From Actinomycetes bacterium (lineage in GTDB: Bacteria; Actinomycetota; Actinomycetes; Propionibacteriales; Nocardioidaceae), in assembly GCA_023396115.1 (NCBI GenBank), contig JAEWXC010000036.1, forward strand, positions 28,647 to 92,646: a stretch of 64,000 bases of DNA. The letters run 5' to 3'. The stretch's first letter is position 1. Each line of letters opens with the position of its first letter. The position numbers were made by a program, and so were the translations under genes. Of this stretch, positions 51,197 to 60,105 are shown one piece after another. The notes beneath the pieces were generated by a model that saw only the letters and a program-made list of their open reading frames with translations, did not search any database and was not told the origin of the DNA.

Positions 51197-51292
51197 ACCC
51201 AACCCGGCGCCCACACCCCGGTGTCGCCCATCACGTCCCCCGGACTGGTCAACGGTTCGGGGGGCGGGCGTCCGGGCCGTAGACTCAAGCCC
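50850..51292. other. Intergenic region between M20 dipeptidase and purF
   Basis: 443 bases. The first 347 belong to the tandem array. The remainder is GC-rich and carries the purF -10 box. No gene is supported. Confidence 0.6.
51280..51285 (+). promoter_or_regulatory. -10 box of leaderless purF
   Basis: TAGACT ends 7 nt before the GTG at 51293. No ribosome site. Confidence 0.5.
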
Positions 51293-52852
51293 GTGCCCCA
51301 GCCCAGCAGCATGCGCAAGGGTGGTGACGGTCGTCTGACCGCCGCCATCGACCCCCAGGACCAGGGACCGCAGGACGCGTGTGGCGTCTTCGGCGTGTGG
51401 GCCCCGGGCGAGGACGTCGCCAAGCTCTCCTACTACGGCCTGTACGCGTTGCAGCACCGTGGCCAGGAGTCGGCTGGCATCGCGGTCAGCAACGGTCGTC
51501 AGATCCTCGTCTACAAGGACATGGGCCTGGTCTCGCAGGTCTTCGACGAGTCCACGCTGGCCTCCCTCAAGGGCCACATCGCCGTCGGGCACGCCCGGTA
51601 CTCCACCACCGGCGCCAGCACCTGGCACAACGCCCAGCCGACGTTCCAGCCCACCCCGGACGGCTCCATCGCGCTGGCGCACAACGGCAACCTGATCAAC
51701 ACCGCCGAGCTGGCCGAGATGGCCGCCGCAGAGATCTCCGGCTCCGAGGGCACCTCGCGGGTCCCCGGCGCCGCCACCAACGACACCAGCGTCGTCACCG
51801 CCCTGCTGGCCCACCACCCCGGCCAGACCGTCGAGGAGCGCGCCGCTGAGCTGCTGCCCCGGGTGCAGGGCGCCTACTCGTTCATCTGGATGAACGAGGA
51901 CACCCTCTACGCCGCCCGTGACCCGCAGGGCATCCGCCCGCTGGTGCTCGGTCGCCTCGAGCGCGGCTGGGTGATCGCCTCGGAGACCGCCGCCCTGGAC
52001 ATCGTCGGTGCCTCGTTCATCCGCGAGGTCGAGCCCGGCGAGATGGTGGCCGTGGACGCCGACGGCCTGCGCTCGACCACGTTCGCCGAGCCCGCGCCCA
52101 AGCACTGCCTCTTCGAGTACGTCTACCTCTCCCGCCCCGACACCCTGATGAACGGCCAGCGGGTGCACAGCGTGCGGGTCGAGATCGGCCGCAAGCTGGC
52201 CAAGGCGTTCCCCGCCGACGCCGACCTGGTCATCCCGGTCCCCGAGTCCGGCACCCCCAGCGCCATCGGTTTCGCCGAGGCCTCCGGGATCCCCTACGGC
52301 ACCGGCCTGGTCAAGAACTCCTACGTCGGCCGGACCTTCATCCAGCCCAGCCAGACCATCCGACAGCTCGGCATCCGGCTCAAGCTGAACCCGCTGCGCG
52401 ACGTCATCGAGGGCAAGCGCCTGGTCGTCGTGGACGACTCGATCGTGCGCGGCAACACCCAGCGCGCCCTGATCCGGATGCTGCGCGAGGCTGGCGCCCG
52501 CGAGGTGCACGTGCGGATCTCGTCCCCGCCGGTGAAGTGGCCCTGCTTCTACGGCATCGACTTCGCCACCCGCGCCGAGCTGATCGCCAACGGGCTCACC
52601 ACCGACGAGATCTGCCGGTCCATCGACGCCGACTCGCTCGGCTACATCGAGCTCGACGACCTGGTGGAGGCGACCTCGGTGCCCAAGGACAACCTGTGCC
52701 GGGCCTGCTTCGACGGCGTCTACCCGATCGAGCTGCCCTCGGCCGAGCTGATCGGCAAGAACCTGCTGGAGACCCCGGCGGTCCACAACGTCGACGGCCT
52801 GGCGGCGGCCGCGGGCGGCATCGGGGCCGGCGACGCCCTCGAACGTCCCTGA
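51293..52852 (+). CDS. purF: Amidophosphoribosyltransferase
   Basis: A 519-residue enzyme for the first committed purine step: PRPP plus glutamine gives phosphoribosylamine. A 29-residue propeptide precedes the expected N-terminal nucleophile Cys30 (DACGVFGVW), as in the Bacillus-type enzyme. Three Cys consistent with a 4Fe-4S cluster are seen (KHCLFEY, KWPCFYGIDF, NLCRACFDG). The PRPP loop is LVVVDDSIVRGNT. GTG at 51293 is chosen because TAGACT lies 7 nt upstream. The unit continues into purM 62 nt later. Confidence 0.98.
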   Translation: MPQPSSMRKGGDGRLTAAIDPQDQGPQDACGVFGVWAPGEDVAKLSYYGLYALQHRGQESAGIAVSNGRQILVYKDMGLVSQVFDESTLASLKGHIAVGHARYSTTGASTWHNAQPTFQPTPDGSIALAHNGNLINTAELAEMAAAEISGSEGTSRVPGAATNDTSVVTALLAHHPGQTVEERAAELLPRVQGAYSFIWMNEDTLYAARDPQGIRPLVLGRLERGWVIASETAALDIVGASFIREVEPGEMVAVDADGLRSTTFAEPAPKHCLFEYVYLSRPDTLMNGQRVHSVRVEIGRKLAKAFPADADLVIPVPESGTPSAIGFAEASGIPYGTGLVKNSYVGRTFIQPSQTIRQLGIRLKLNPLRDVIEGKRLVVVDDSIVRGNTQRALIRMLREAGAREVHVRISSPPVKWPCFYGIDFATRAELIANGLTTDEICRSIDADSLGYIELDDLVEATSVPKDNLCRACFDGVYPIELPSAELIGKNLLETPAVHNVDGLAAAAGGIGAGDALERP

Positions 52853-52914
52853 TCGCGCCCTGACCCGCGCCCTGACCGCGCACCTGAACCACCGCAGCCA
52901 CCCCGGGAGAGCAC

Positions 52915-53979
52915 ATGAGTGAGAACGCCTACGCCGCCGCCGGCGTCGACATCGAGGCCGCCGACCGCGCGATCGACCTGATGAAGGAGTGGGTCGAGAA
53001 GGCGCGTCGCCCCGAGATGCTCGGCGGTCTGGGCGGGTTCGCCGGACTCTTCGACGCCTCCGCGCTCAAGAACTACACCCGGCCGCTGCTGGCCACCTCC
53101 ACCGACGGTGTCGGCACCAAGGTCGACATCGCCCGGCGGATGGACGTGCACGACACCATCGGCTACGACCTGGTCGGCATGGTCGTCGACGACCTGGTCG
53201 TCTGCGGCGCCGAGCCGCTGTTCATGACCGACTACATCGCCACCGGCAAGGTCGTGCCCGAGCGGATCGCCGCGATCGTCAAGGGCATCGCCCAGGCCTG
53301 TGCCGAGGCCGGCTGCGCGCTGGTCGGCGGGGAGACCGCCGAGCACCCGGGCCTGCTGGCCGCCGACGAGTACGACGTCGCCGGTGCCACCACCGGTGTC
53401 GTCGAGGCCGACAAGCTGCTCGGGGCCGACCGGGTCCGCGCCGGGGACGTCGTGGTCGCGATGGAGGCCTCCGGCCTGCACTCCAACGGCTACTCGCTGG
53501 TGCGCCACGTCTTCTTCGCCGGTGCCGGCTGGGAGCTGGACCGCGAGGTGCCCGAGCTCGGCGGCACCCTGGGGGAGGAGCTGCTGGTCCCGACCCGGAT
53601 CTACGCCAAGGCCTGCCTCGAGCTGGCCGACGCGACCGAGGTGCACGCGATGTCGCACGTCACCGGCGGCGGCCTGGCGGCCAACCTGGAGCGGGTCATG
53701 CCCGCCGACCTCTCCGCCACCCTGGACCGAGCCTCGTGGACCCCGCAGCCGATCTTCGACCTGGTCCGCCAGGTCGGTTCGGTGCCGCAGGCCGACCTCG
53801 AGGCCACCTTGAACTGTGGCGTCGGCATGGTGGCGCTCAGCGCCCCCGAAGCGGTCGACCGCCAGATCGAGCTGCTCGCCGCCCGCGGCATCCGCGCCTG
53901 GGTGGCCGGCGAGGTCACCGACGCAGCCGAGGGCCGCGGGGGCCGGGTCACCCTGGAGGGCCAGCACCCCGGCTGGTGA
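52915..53979 (+). CDS. purM: AIR synthetase (phosphoribosylformylglycinamidine cyclo-ligase)
   Basis: A 354-residue enzyme cyclising FGAM to AIR with ATP. The N-terminus YAAAGVDIEAADRAIDLMK and the signatures LLATSTDGVGTKVDIARR, DLVGMVVDDLVVCGAEPLFMTDYIATGK, GGETAEHPGLL, VVAMEASGLHSNGYSLVR and SHVTGGGLAANLERVMP are intact. The ATG at 52915 follows GGGAGAG. It forms the purF-purM pair. Confidence 0.98.
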   Translation: MSENAYAAAGVDIEAADRAIDLMKEWVEKARRPEMLGGLGGFAGLFDASALKNYTRPLLATSTDGVGTKVDIARRMDVHDTIGYDLVGMVVDDLVVCGAEPLFMTDYIATGKVVPERIAAIVKGIAQACAEAGCALVGGETAEHPGLLAADEYDVAGATTGVVEADKLLGADRVRAGDVVVAMEASGLHSNGYSLVRHVFFAGAGWELDREVPELGGTLGEELLVPTRIYAKACLELADATEVHAMSHVTGGGLAANLERVMPADLSATLDRASWTPQPIFDLVRQVGSVPQADLEATLNCGVGMVALSAPEAVDRQIELLAARGIRAWVAGEVTDAAEGRGGRVTLEGQHPGW

Positions 53980-54091
53980 CCGCGCGACCCCGCACGCCGC
54001 CGACCGCCGTGTCGGAGGCGTGGACCGGTGCGTTCCGAGGAGGAATCTCACCGGTACCGGAGTGGGTGTGCGGGAACAACCATCGAGCAGG

Positions 54092-54097
54092 TAACCT
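54092..54097 (+). promoter_or_regulatory. -10 box of the DUF3073 gene
   Basis: TAACCT, in the context AGGTAACCTTG, would give a leader of about 80 nt. That leader contains the perfect 12-bp palindrome AGCGCTAGCGCT at 54136-54147. Confidence 0.35.
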
Positions 54098-54184
54098 TGT
54101 CCTTACGAGTATCCAGACAAGCAGACCGGGTGCCGAGCGCTAGCGCTTCGAGCCCCGGCCAAGTGTGCGAGGGGGTCGGACCCT

Positions 54185-54367
54185 ATGGGGCGCGGCCGAG
54201 CTAAGGCGAAGCAGACCAAGGTTGCACGCGACCTGAAGTACCGCTCTCACGAGACGGACTTCGGCGCGTTGGCACGAGAGCTGCACGGCGAGCAAGGTAG
54301 TCAGTCGAACGATCGCGAGTCGGACGACCGGTACGACAACTGGGACTCCGAGAACCGCAGCGATTGA
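54185..54367 (+). CDS. DUF3073 small acidic-tailed protein
   Basis: 60 residues. The start MGRGRAKAKQTKVARDLKYRS is basic and nearly invariant in this actinobacterial family; the tail (SQSNDRESDDRYDNWDSENRSD) is acidic and polar. Function is unknown. Placement after purF-purM and before a valine dehydrogenase-like gene is the arrangement I recall from Streptomyces. A hairpin follows. Confidence 0.93.
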   Translation: MGRGRAKAKQTKVARDLKYRSHETDFGALARELHGEQGSQSNDRESDDRYDNWDSENRSD

Positions 54368-54371
54368 CCTG

Positions 54372-54411
54372 CCGGTGAGGCCGGCGGCCCCGTCGGGCCG
54401 CCAGCCACCGG
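54372..54411. terminator. Bidirectional terminator hairpin between DUF3073 and the dehydrogenase gene
   Basis: GGCGGCCC (54383-54390) pairs with GGGCCGCC (54395-54402) around a 4-nt loop, with outer CCGGTG (54372-54377) and CACCGG (54406-54411). It stops 1 nt short of the convergent stop codon. Confidence 0.65.
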
Positions 54412-54412
54412 G

Positions 54413-55519
54413 TCATCGCCGTTCCGGCACCCACACCCTCCCGAGTCGCGACACCTCGCGGATCCGTCGCTCGGCCAACCGGTCCGCGGCCACCGCTGAG
54501 GTGACCTGCTCGGTGCTGGCCAGGGCCAGGACCTCCGCGGTCGTGTCGAGGATCCCCTCGACCCGCTGCCGCACCCGGTCGGGGTCGTACCCGTGCAACT
54601 CGTCGGCGACCTGGATCAGGCCGCCGGCGTTGACGCAGTAGTCGGGCGCGTACACGATCCCGCGCTCCTGCAGGACGTCCTCGACGCCGGGGTGGGCCAG
54701 CTGGTTGTTCGCGGCCCCGCAGACGATGCGTGCCGTCAGCGTGCTGGCGACCGCGTCGTCGACCGCGCCGCCCAGGGCGCAGGGGGCGTACACGTCCAGC
54801 TGCTCGCCGAGCAGGGCGGCGGTGGAGTCGACCACGCGGACACCCGGGTGGTCCTCGACGACCCCGGCCAGGGTGGGCGCGTGCACGTCGGTCACCACCA
54901 CCTCGGCCCCGTCCTCGAGCAGGTGCGCCACCAGGTGGCGGCCGACCTTGCCGACCCCGGCCACGCCGACCCGGCGCCCGGCCAGCGACGGCTCACCCCA
55001 GGTGTGCGCGGCGCAGGCCCGCATGCCCAGGTACACCCCGTAGGCGGTCATCAGCGAGGAGTCGCCGGAGCCGCCGTGGGCGACGGTGCGACCCGTGACG
55101 TGCCGGGTCTCCCGGCCGATCAGGTCCATGTCGGGGGAGTAGGTGCCCACGTCGCAGGCGGTGACGTAGCGCCCGCCGAGGGTCTCCACGAACCGCCCGT
55201 AGGCCCGCCACAGCGCCTCGGCGCCCAGTTCGCGGGGGTCCCCGACGATGACCGCCTTGCCGCCACCCAGGTCCAGCCCGGCCAGGGCGGCCTTGTACGT
55301 CATGCCCCGCGAGAGGGCGAGGGCGTCACGGGTCGCCTCGGCGGTGCTGGCGTAGGGGTGGAAGCGGGTGCCGCCCAGGGCCGGTCCCAGGGCCGTGGAG
55401 TGGATCGCGATGACGGCCCGCAGGCCGCTCTCGGGGTCGTGGCAGTAGACGACCTGTTCGTGCTCGGAGTCGAGCACGTCGACCTCGGTCGACTCGATCT
55501 CGGGGGATGCTGAGGGCAT
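54413..55519 (-). CDS. vdh: Glu/Leu/Phe/Val dehydrogenase family (valine dehydrogenase-like)
   Basis: A 368-residue NAD-dependent amino-acid dehydrogenase that deaminates a branched-chain amino acid to its 2-oxoacid. GLRAVIAIHSTALGPALGGTRF, then MTYKAALAGLDLGGGKAVI, holds the substrate Lys residues; DVGTYSPDMDLIGRETRHV carries the catalytic Asp; VGVAGVGKVGRHLVAHL is the NAD motif; APDYCVNAGGLI is conserved in Leu/Val enzymes. The valine call rests on gene order beside purF-purM-DUF3073 as in Streptomyces. ATG at 55519 has GGAGG about 8 nt upstream; a longer frame lacks support. Confidence 0.88.
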   Translation of the reverse strand: MPSASPEIESTEVDVLDSEHEQVVYCHDPESGLRAVIAIHSTALGPALGGTRFHPYASTAEATRDALALSRGMTYKAALAGLDLGGGKAVIVGDPRELGAEALWRAYGRFVETLGGRYVTACDVGTYSPDMDLIGRETRHVTGRTVAHGGSGDSSLMTAYGVYLGMRACAAHTWGEPSLAGRRVGVAGVGKVGRHLVAHLLEDGAEVVVTDVHAPTLAGVVEDHPGVRVVDSTAALLGEQLDVYAPCALGGAVDDAVASTLTARIVCGAANNQLAHPGVEDVLQERGIVYAPDYCVNAGGLIQVADELHGYDPDRVRQRVEGILDTTAEVLALASTEQVTSAVAADRLAERRIREVSRLGRVWVPERR

Positions 55520-55600
55520 GGAGGTGCCTCCTGTTCTGGACCGCGCAGGTGGGCGGTCGGCGGGTGGGCCCACGGGGGGTGTGTGAGCCACGTCACCAGC

Positions 55601-56980
55601 CTAGGAGGTGGCTCCCGGATCGGCGGAGGCGGCCACCACCAGGTCGCCGTGGGTGCCGTAACCGGCCACCGGGCCCCCGGTCGGTGTGCCGTCGAAGGTG
55701 ACCAGCCAGGTGCGGCCGTCCTGCTCCAGCAGCGTCGGCCACGGGATGTTGCTCGGGTGCGGCGCGTCGAGGGCACCCACCTGCTGCATCGTCAGGTCGA
55801 ACAACGGGTAGCCCCGACGCTGCCCCCGCCGCCCGTCCGGGCCGTCGCTGGCACCGACCAGCCAGCGCCCGTCGAGGTGCAGCAGCGTCGTCCCCTCCGT
55901 CGCCCGCCGGTCCGCGGCCGCGCCGCGGTGGGTCAGGTGCGCCAGGTCCGGGCCGGCTGCCAGGGCCGGGTGGAACCGGAAGAAGCGGGTGGCGGCGACG
56001 TACCCGACCAGCCACTCCTCGTCGACACGGACCAGGTGCGGGTCCCACGTCCCGACCCGGCGGTACCCGGCGTCCGGCAGGTCCAGGGGAGCGGTGTCGA
56101 CGACGTGCTCGCCGCGGGTCAGGTCCGCGCCGCTGCGTCCGAGCGTGCAGTGCACCTCGGGGGCGTCGAGGTCGAAGTCGCTCCACGTGCTGGTCGCCAC
56201 GAGCCACGCGTCGTCGTCGTGGACCAAGTGGGTGGCGTGGTCGCCGAAGACCCTCGGGTCGCCCGCCCGGCGGAACCAGAGCGTGCCCCGGTGCACCAGG
56301 TGGTCGCGTGCCGGGTCGTAGCCCCACACCCCGGTCTGGCCGGTGTCGAAGAACCCCGGCCCGGCGTGGGTCGCGGTCAGCAGCACGTGGTCGCCGTCGC
56401 GCACCGGTGTCCCGTCGGCGCTGCTGACCAGACGCACGTCGCGGAGCCCGAGCTGGCCGAACCGTCCCGCCACGAACTCCGTGCTGCACGAGGCCTCCAG
56501 CTGCCCGGACCAACCGACCGCGTGCGGGTCGACCCCGTGCTCGGCCAGATCGACGCGGGCCCGCACCGTCCACCCGGCGCCGTCGCGGGTGAGCACGCTG
56601 AGGTGGCGCCCGGTCAGTGCCAGCGCGAGCTCCTCGGCAGCGCGGCACCGAGCGTGGCGTCGGCTGCGCAGGGTGTGGCGCGTCCCGTCCACCTCCAGGT
56701 CGAGCCGGGCGGCGTCGCCGTCGTGGACGGCGCGGGCCACCAGCCCGGGCCCGGTCAGCTCGAGCCGGCCCTCCGCCCCGGTCAGGGGCAGGGTCGCCGC
56801 GACGTAGGGCGCTGGCGCCCCCACCGGGTGCCGCCCCGCCGGCAGCGACCGGGCCGCCGAGGGTTGGACGACGTGCACGGGCCGGTGCCTCGAGACGGTC
56901 TCCAACGGGGGCAGCACGCGGTCAGCCTCCCAGACCGGTCCGGGCGTCGGGTCATCGGAGCCGGGCCAGCGCAGCGCCAC
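55601..56980 (-). CDS. Putative beta-propeller (GH43/62-like) protein, unknown function
   Basis: 459 residues without a signal peptide. The N-terminal half is a beta-sandwich-like region (AEGRLELTGPGLVARAVHDGDAARLDLEVDG). The C-terminal half shows repeated propeller-like blades with W-D-P and similar turns (GTWDPHLVRVDEEWLVGYVAA, TTLLHLDGRWLVGASDGPDG, PTLLEQDGRTWLVTFDG), reminiscent of GH43/GH32 propellers, but I cannot place catalytic acids. The GTG at 56980 overlaps the upstream membrane protein gene by 29 nt; no closer start is in frame. Confidence 0.65.
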   Translation of the reverse strand: MALRWPGSDDPTPGPVWEADRVLPPLETVSRHRPVHVVQPSAARSLPAGRHPVGAPAPYVAATLPLTGAEGRLELTGPGLVARAVHDGDAARLDLEVDGTRHTLRSRRHARCRAAEELALALTGRHLSVLTRDGAGWTVRARVDLAEHGVDPHAVGWSGQLEASCSTEFVAGRFGQLGLRDVRLVSSADGTPVRDGDHVLLTATHAGPGFFDTGQTGVWGYDPARDHLVHRGTLWFRRAGDPRVFGDHATHLVHDDDAWLVATSTWSDFDLDAPEVHCTLGRSGADLTRGEHVVDTAPLDLPDAGYRRVGTWDPHLVRVDEEWLVGYVAATRFFRFHPALAAGPDLAHLTHRGAAADRRATEGTTLLHLDGRWLVGASDGPDGRRGQRRGYPLFDLTMQQVGALDAPHPSNIPWPTLLEQDGRTWLVTFDGTPTGGPVAGYGTHGDLVVAASADPGATS

Positions 56981-59462
56981 CGGCCTGCACCCTCCGCAGC
57001 TGCGCCTCCCAGGTGGTGCCGACGACCGTCAGCACCGCCCCGGCCAGCCCGATCAGCAGCCACGGCGGGAGCAGCGCGGCGTAGGGGGCGGCGAGCCGGA
57101 TGACCAGGACCGCCCCGACAGCGGCTCCGACCACCAGGGGGGCGCTCCAGCGCAGCGCCGTGCCGGCGAGCACCAGGGCCAGACAGGCCAGAGCGAGCAG
57201 GGCCGCCCGCAGGCCCAGGTCGCCGACCACCAGCAGCCGCAGCAGGCTGGGCACCGTGGCCAGCACCAGTCCGGTGCCGAGCGCGGCCCGGCTGGGCAGC
57301 GCCCGGTCGCGCAGCATCGCCCGGAGCCCGACCACCAGCAGCACCACCGCGGCGGGCAGGGTGTAGGCCTCCACCACCTCGACGCGGGTGTCGACCAGGC
57401 GCAACCAGGTCGCGACCAGGAGCAACCCGCCCGCGACCCAGCCGGCCTCGCGCCGCCGGGTCACGATCCCGTGCACGGCCACCGGCACGGCCGCCACGGT
57501 CAGGTGCACGGCCAGCCAGGTGAGCGGCCGGTCCGCCGCGTCCACCGCCACCACCGTGGCGCCCGCCGCGGCCACGGCCGCGCCGACGTGCAGCGGCGCC
57601 GAGGCCCGCAGCACCACCAGTACCCCGACGACGACCAGCACCGGGAGCGCCCACCAGACCTGGTCCACCCCGGCGACCGAGGCACCCAGCAACCCGGTGC
57701 CGGCGAGCCCCAGAGGGAGCAGACCCGCAGCCCCGGCCCCGACCGTCCCCGGGCGCAGGTGCAGCACCGCCAGCGCGGACGTCATCGCGGTCACCACGAC
57801 CAGGCTGAGTACCTCGCTCGGTGCCGCCGTGCCCAGAAGCACCACCGCGCCGCCGACCGCCACCGCAGCTGAGACGGGATGGCGCGGCGCCCACCAGGCG
57901 GCGCACGCCACGAGCGGCAGCAGCGCGAGCAGCGCGGTCCACACCGGCAGCGGGTGCAGCGCCACCGTCAGCGGCACCGTCGCGAGCAGGACCAGCACCG
58001 CCGCCACGACCGCCGTGGGTCGCAGCAGCCCGGTCCGGTGCAGTGCCACGGCCGAGGCCGCGGTCAGGACCGCCACCCCCAGCGGCAGGATCCACCAGCT
58101 CCACGGCACCTCCTGCGGGGCCAGGTGGACACCGGCGGACCGGCTGAACGGCTCGGCGGTGCCGAGCAGCGACACCAGACCCGCGCCGGCCAGGACCAGC
58201 ACGCCCGGGAGGGCTGCCAGGACCCCGACCACGGTCGGCACCGCCGGCACCGGCTGCCACGGACGCGGGAGCACCGCCAGGCACACCGCCCCGACCGCGA
58301 CCACACCCAGACCCAGCAGGGCCACGGCGTCCTGGCCCTCGTCGAGCACCGTCGAGGCCGGGGCCAGACCGACCAGCAGCACACCGCCACCGACCAGCCA
58401 CGTGCGCAGCGTCCGCGCCCCGGCCCCCGACCCCAGGGTCAGGGCCGGCAGCAGCACGCCGGCGGTGGCCAGCGTCGGCCAGGCGACCCCGTCGAGCAGG
58501 TGCGACCAGCTGGGATGGGTGGGGCTCAGCGTGCGGCCCAGACCGACCACCAGCAGCCCCAACCACGCCAGTGCCGCGGCACCGGTCGAGGCGTACCGCA
58601 GCACCTCGGTGCCCGGCGTCCGGTCCGCGAGCAGCACCAGACCGAGCAGCAGCCCCACGGTCAGGGTCAGCGAGAGCGCGCTCCACCCGGTCCACGTGGT
58701 CGCCGCCGCCCCGGCGAGCAGGGTCCCGGCCGGGGCCGCCAGCTGTCCGGTCAGCAGGGCCCGCCCGTGCGCCCGGAGCGTGGCCCACGCCCCCGCCAGC
58801 CCCAGACCACCCACCAGGAGGGCCGAGACCGACACCAGCCCGTCGAACGGCAGGTCGCCCAGCCACCCGGCCGACCGGGCACCGCCGACCACCACCGGCA
58901 CCATGCCGGCCGTGACCACCCCCAGGGCCTCGGCAGCCGTGGTCAGCCGGCGGCGGGAGAGCTGCCAGCTCGTTGTTCCGGCCAGAGTGGTCAGGGCGAG
59001 CAGGACGAGCACCCGCAACCCGACCGGCATCAGGGCCCAGGCCACCGCCATGAAGATCACCGCGAACGCCAGCAGGCACAGGGCGCCCAGCCCCAGCAGG
59101 ATCCGGGGGACGGTGGCCCCCTTCACCCCCTGGCGGGCCGGTGCGCCGGTGGCCTGCGGGAACGGGGTCTGGCCGGCGGTGAAGCCGCCCGCCGGCGGCG
59201 CCGGGACGGGGAACGGGGCCGGGTGGAGGGACGACGTGTCCGGTGTGGCGGAGGTGGCAGTCGGAGTGGGCGTGGCGACGCGCAGGGCACGCATCTCCTC
59301 GAGCACCCGGTCGGCGCGGCCCAACGTCTCGAACAGTTGGGCCGACAACGGCGCGGCTGCCGCGGTGGCCAGCGGCAGCGCACAGTGCGGGCAGGCCACC
59401 GGCTGGGCGGGCAGCAGGGTGAGGCAGTCGGGGCAGCGGGACGGATCGGCGTAGCGGGCCAT
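56952..59462 (-). CDS. Polytopic membrane protein with N-terminal zinc ribbon (SCO7613-like)
   Basis: 836 residues. A zinc-ribbon start, RCPDCLTLLPAQPVACPHCALPL (two CxxC pairs), is followed by a short coiled or helical segment, a Pro-rich linker and then more than 20 consecutive hydrophobic helices rich in Val, Leu and Ala up to the C-terminus. This layout fits the actinobacterial family named after the SCO7613 C-terminal domain. No transport or catalytic motif is evident. It is cotranscribed with the propeller-like gene, whose start it overlaps. Confidence 0.82.
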   Translation of the reverse strand: MARYADPSRCPDCLTLLPAQPVACPHCALPLATAAAAPLSAQLFETLGRADRVLEEMRALRVATPTPTATSATPDTSSLHPAPFPVPAPPAGGFTAGQTPFPQATGAPARQGVKGATVPRILLGLGALCLLAFAVIFMAVAWALMPVGLRVLVLLALTTLAGTTSWQLSRRRLTTAAEALGVVTAGMVPVVVGGARSAGWLGDLPFDGLVSVSALLVGGLGLAGAWATLRAHGRALLTGQLAAPAGTLLAGAAATTWTGWSALSLTLTVGLLLGLVLLADRTPGTEVLRYASTGAAALAWLGLLVVGLGRTLSPTHPSWSHLLDGVAWPTLATAGVLLPALTLGSGAGARTLRTWLVGGGVLLVGLAPASTVLDEGQDAVALLGLGVVAVGAVCLAVLPRPWQPVPAVPTVVGVLAALPGVLVLAGAGLVSLLGTAEPFSRSAGVHLAPQEVPWSWWILPLGVAVLTAASAVALHRTGLLRPTAVVAAVLVLLATVPLTVALHPLPVWTALLALLPLVACAAWWAPRHPVSAAVAVGGAVVLLGTAAPSEVLSLVVVTAMTSALAVLHLRPGTVGAGAAGLLPLGLAGTGLLGASVAGVDQVWWALPVLVVVGVLVVLRASAPLHVGAAVAAAGATVVAVDAADRPLTWLAVHLTVAAVPVAVHGIVTRRREAGWVAGGLLLVATWLRLVDTRVEVVEAYTLPAAVVLLVVGLRAMLRDRALPSRAALGTGLVLATVPSLLRLLVVGDLGLRAALLALACLALVLAGTALRWSAPLVVGAAVGAVLVIRLAAPYAALLPPWLLIGLAGAVLTVVGTTWEAQLRRVQAGGAALARLR

Positions 59463-59528
59463 GTCGGCATGATCGCCGATAGAGAACGGTCTCCGCGTGC
59501 GTCCGGGTGCTCAACTCGCCGTGCAATG

Positions 59529-59564
59529 CACGAAGGGCCCCACCGTCCGGTGGGGCCCTTCGTG
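59529..59564 (-). terminator. tRNA-Phe terminator hairpin
   Basis: The arms at 59529-59544 and 59549-59564 pair perfectly (16 bp, loop GTCC), starting 3 nt after the tRNA CCA end on the minus strand. Confidence 0.75.
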
Positions 59565-59567
59565 TGC

Positions 59568-59644
59568 TGGTGGGCAGGGGCGGGGTCGAACCGCCGACCT
59601 ATCACTTTTCAGGCGATCGCTCGTACCAACTGAGCTACCTGCCC
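59568..59644 (-). tRNA. tRNA-Phe (anticodon GAA)
   Basis: The minus strand folds into a full cloverleaf: acceptor GGGCAGG/CCTGCCC, D-arm GCTC...GAGC, anticodon stem ATCGC/GTGAT with loop CTGAAAA, and T-arm GGCGG-TTCGACC-CCGCC. Discriminator A is followed by an encoded CCA (59570-59568). Confidence 0.95.
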
Positions 59645-59778
59645 AAGCGGGAGAAACCCTACAACACCACACCGGCGCGTACACATTCGCCCTCAGCGGC
59701 TGGGTGCAGTGGATTGGTCGCTCCCCGTCGAGGCCACTATGCTGCTGCCTGGTCGCTGCCCCTCGGGGTCGTGGCCGG

Positions 59779-59851
59779 GCCCCCATCGTCTAGCGGCCCA
59801 GGACCCCGCCCTTTCACGGCGGTAGCACGGGTTCGAATCCCGTTGGGGGTG
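59779..59851 (+). tRNA. tRNA-Glu (anticodon TTC)
   Basis: Acceptor GCCCCCA/TGGGGGT, anticodon stem CCGCC/GGCGG with loop CTTTCAC, T-loop GTTCGAATC. Discriminator G; CCA is not encoded. Confidence 0.95.
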
Positions 59852-59951
59852 CTCGTCGGAGCGCGGAACTCCTCCCGATTGGGAGAGTTCGGTTTCGATG
59901 GGTTAAGGTTCCAACCGCTTCACCACGCAGCACCGAGTGAGGCACACACCA

Positions 59952-60025
59952 GGCCCCGTAGCGCAGTTGGTTAGCGCGCCGCCCTGTCACGGCGGAGGCC
60001 GCGGGTTCGAGTCCCGTCGGGGTCG
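59952..60025 (+). tRNA. tRNA-Asp (anticodon GTC)
   Basis: Acceptor GGCCCCG/CGGGGTC, D-arm GCGC...GCGC, anticodon stem CCGCC/GGCGG with loop CTGTCAC, T-loop GTTCGAGTC. Discriminator G; CCA is not encoded. It lies 100 nt after tRNA-Glu, probably in the same transcript. Confidence 0.95.
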
Positions 60026-60030
60026 CAGAT

Positions 60031-60060
60031 GATGCCCCGGACCACATGGTCCGGGGCATC
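60031..60060 (+). terminator. tRNA-Glu/Asp terminator
   Basis: A perfect dyad of 14-nt arms (60031-60044 and 60047-60060) beginning 5 nt after tRNA-Asp, with a short TTT at 60066-60068. Confidence 0.75.
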
Positions 60061-60093
60061 ACGCGTTTCCGGGGTGGGTTTCCCGGCTCCCCC

Positions 60094-60099
60094 TAGGCT
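60094..60099 (+). promoter_or_regulatory. -10 box of leaderless metallopeptidase gene
   Basis: TAGGCT ends 6 nt before the GTG at 60106. Confidence 0.45.
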
Positions 60100-60105
60100 G
60101 GGCGC

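Noticed and set aside
56782..59526. Second long minus-strand frame overlapping the zinc-ribbon membrane protein
   Set aside because: The translation is Gly/Arg/Ala-rich without helices or motifs, whereas the other frame gives regular TM segments and CxxC pairs.
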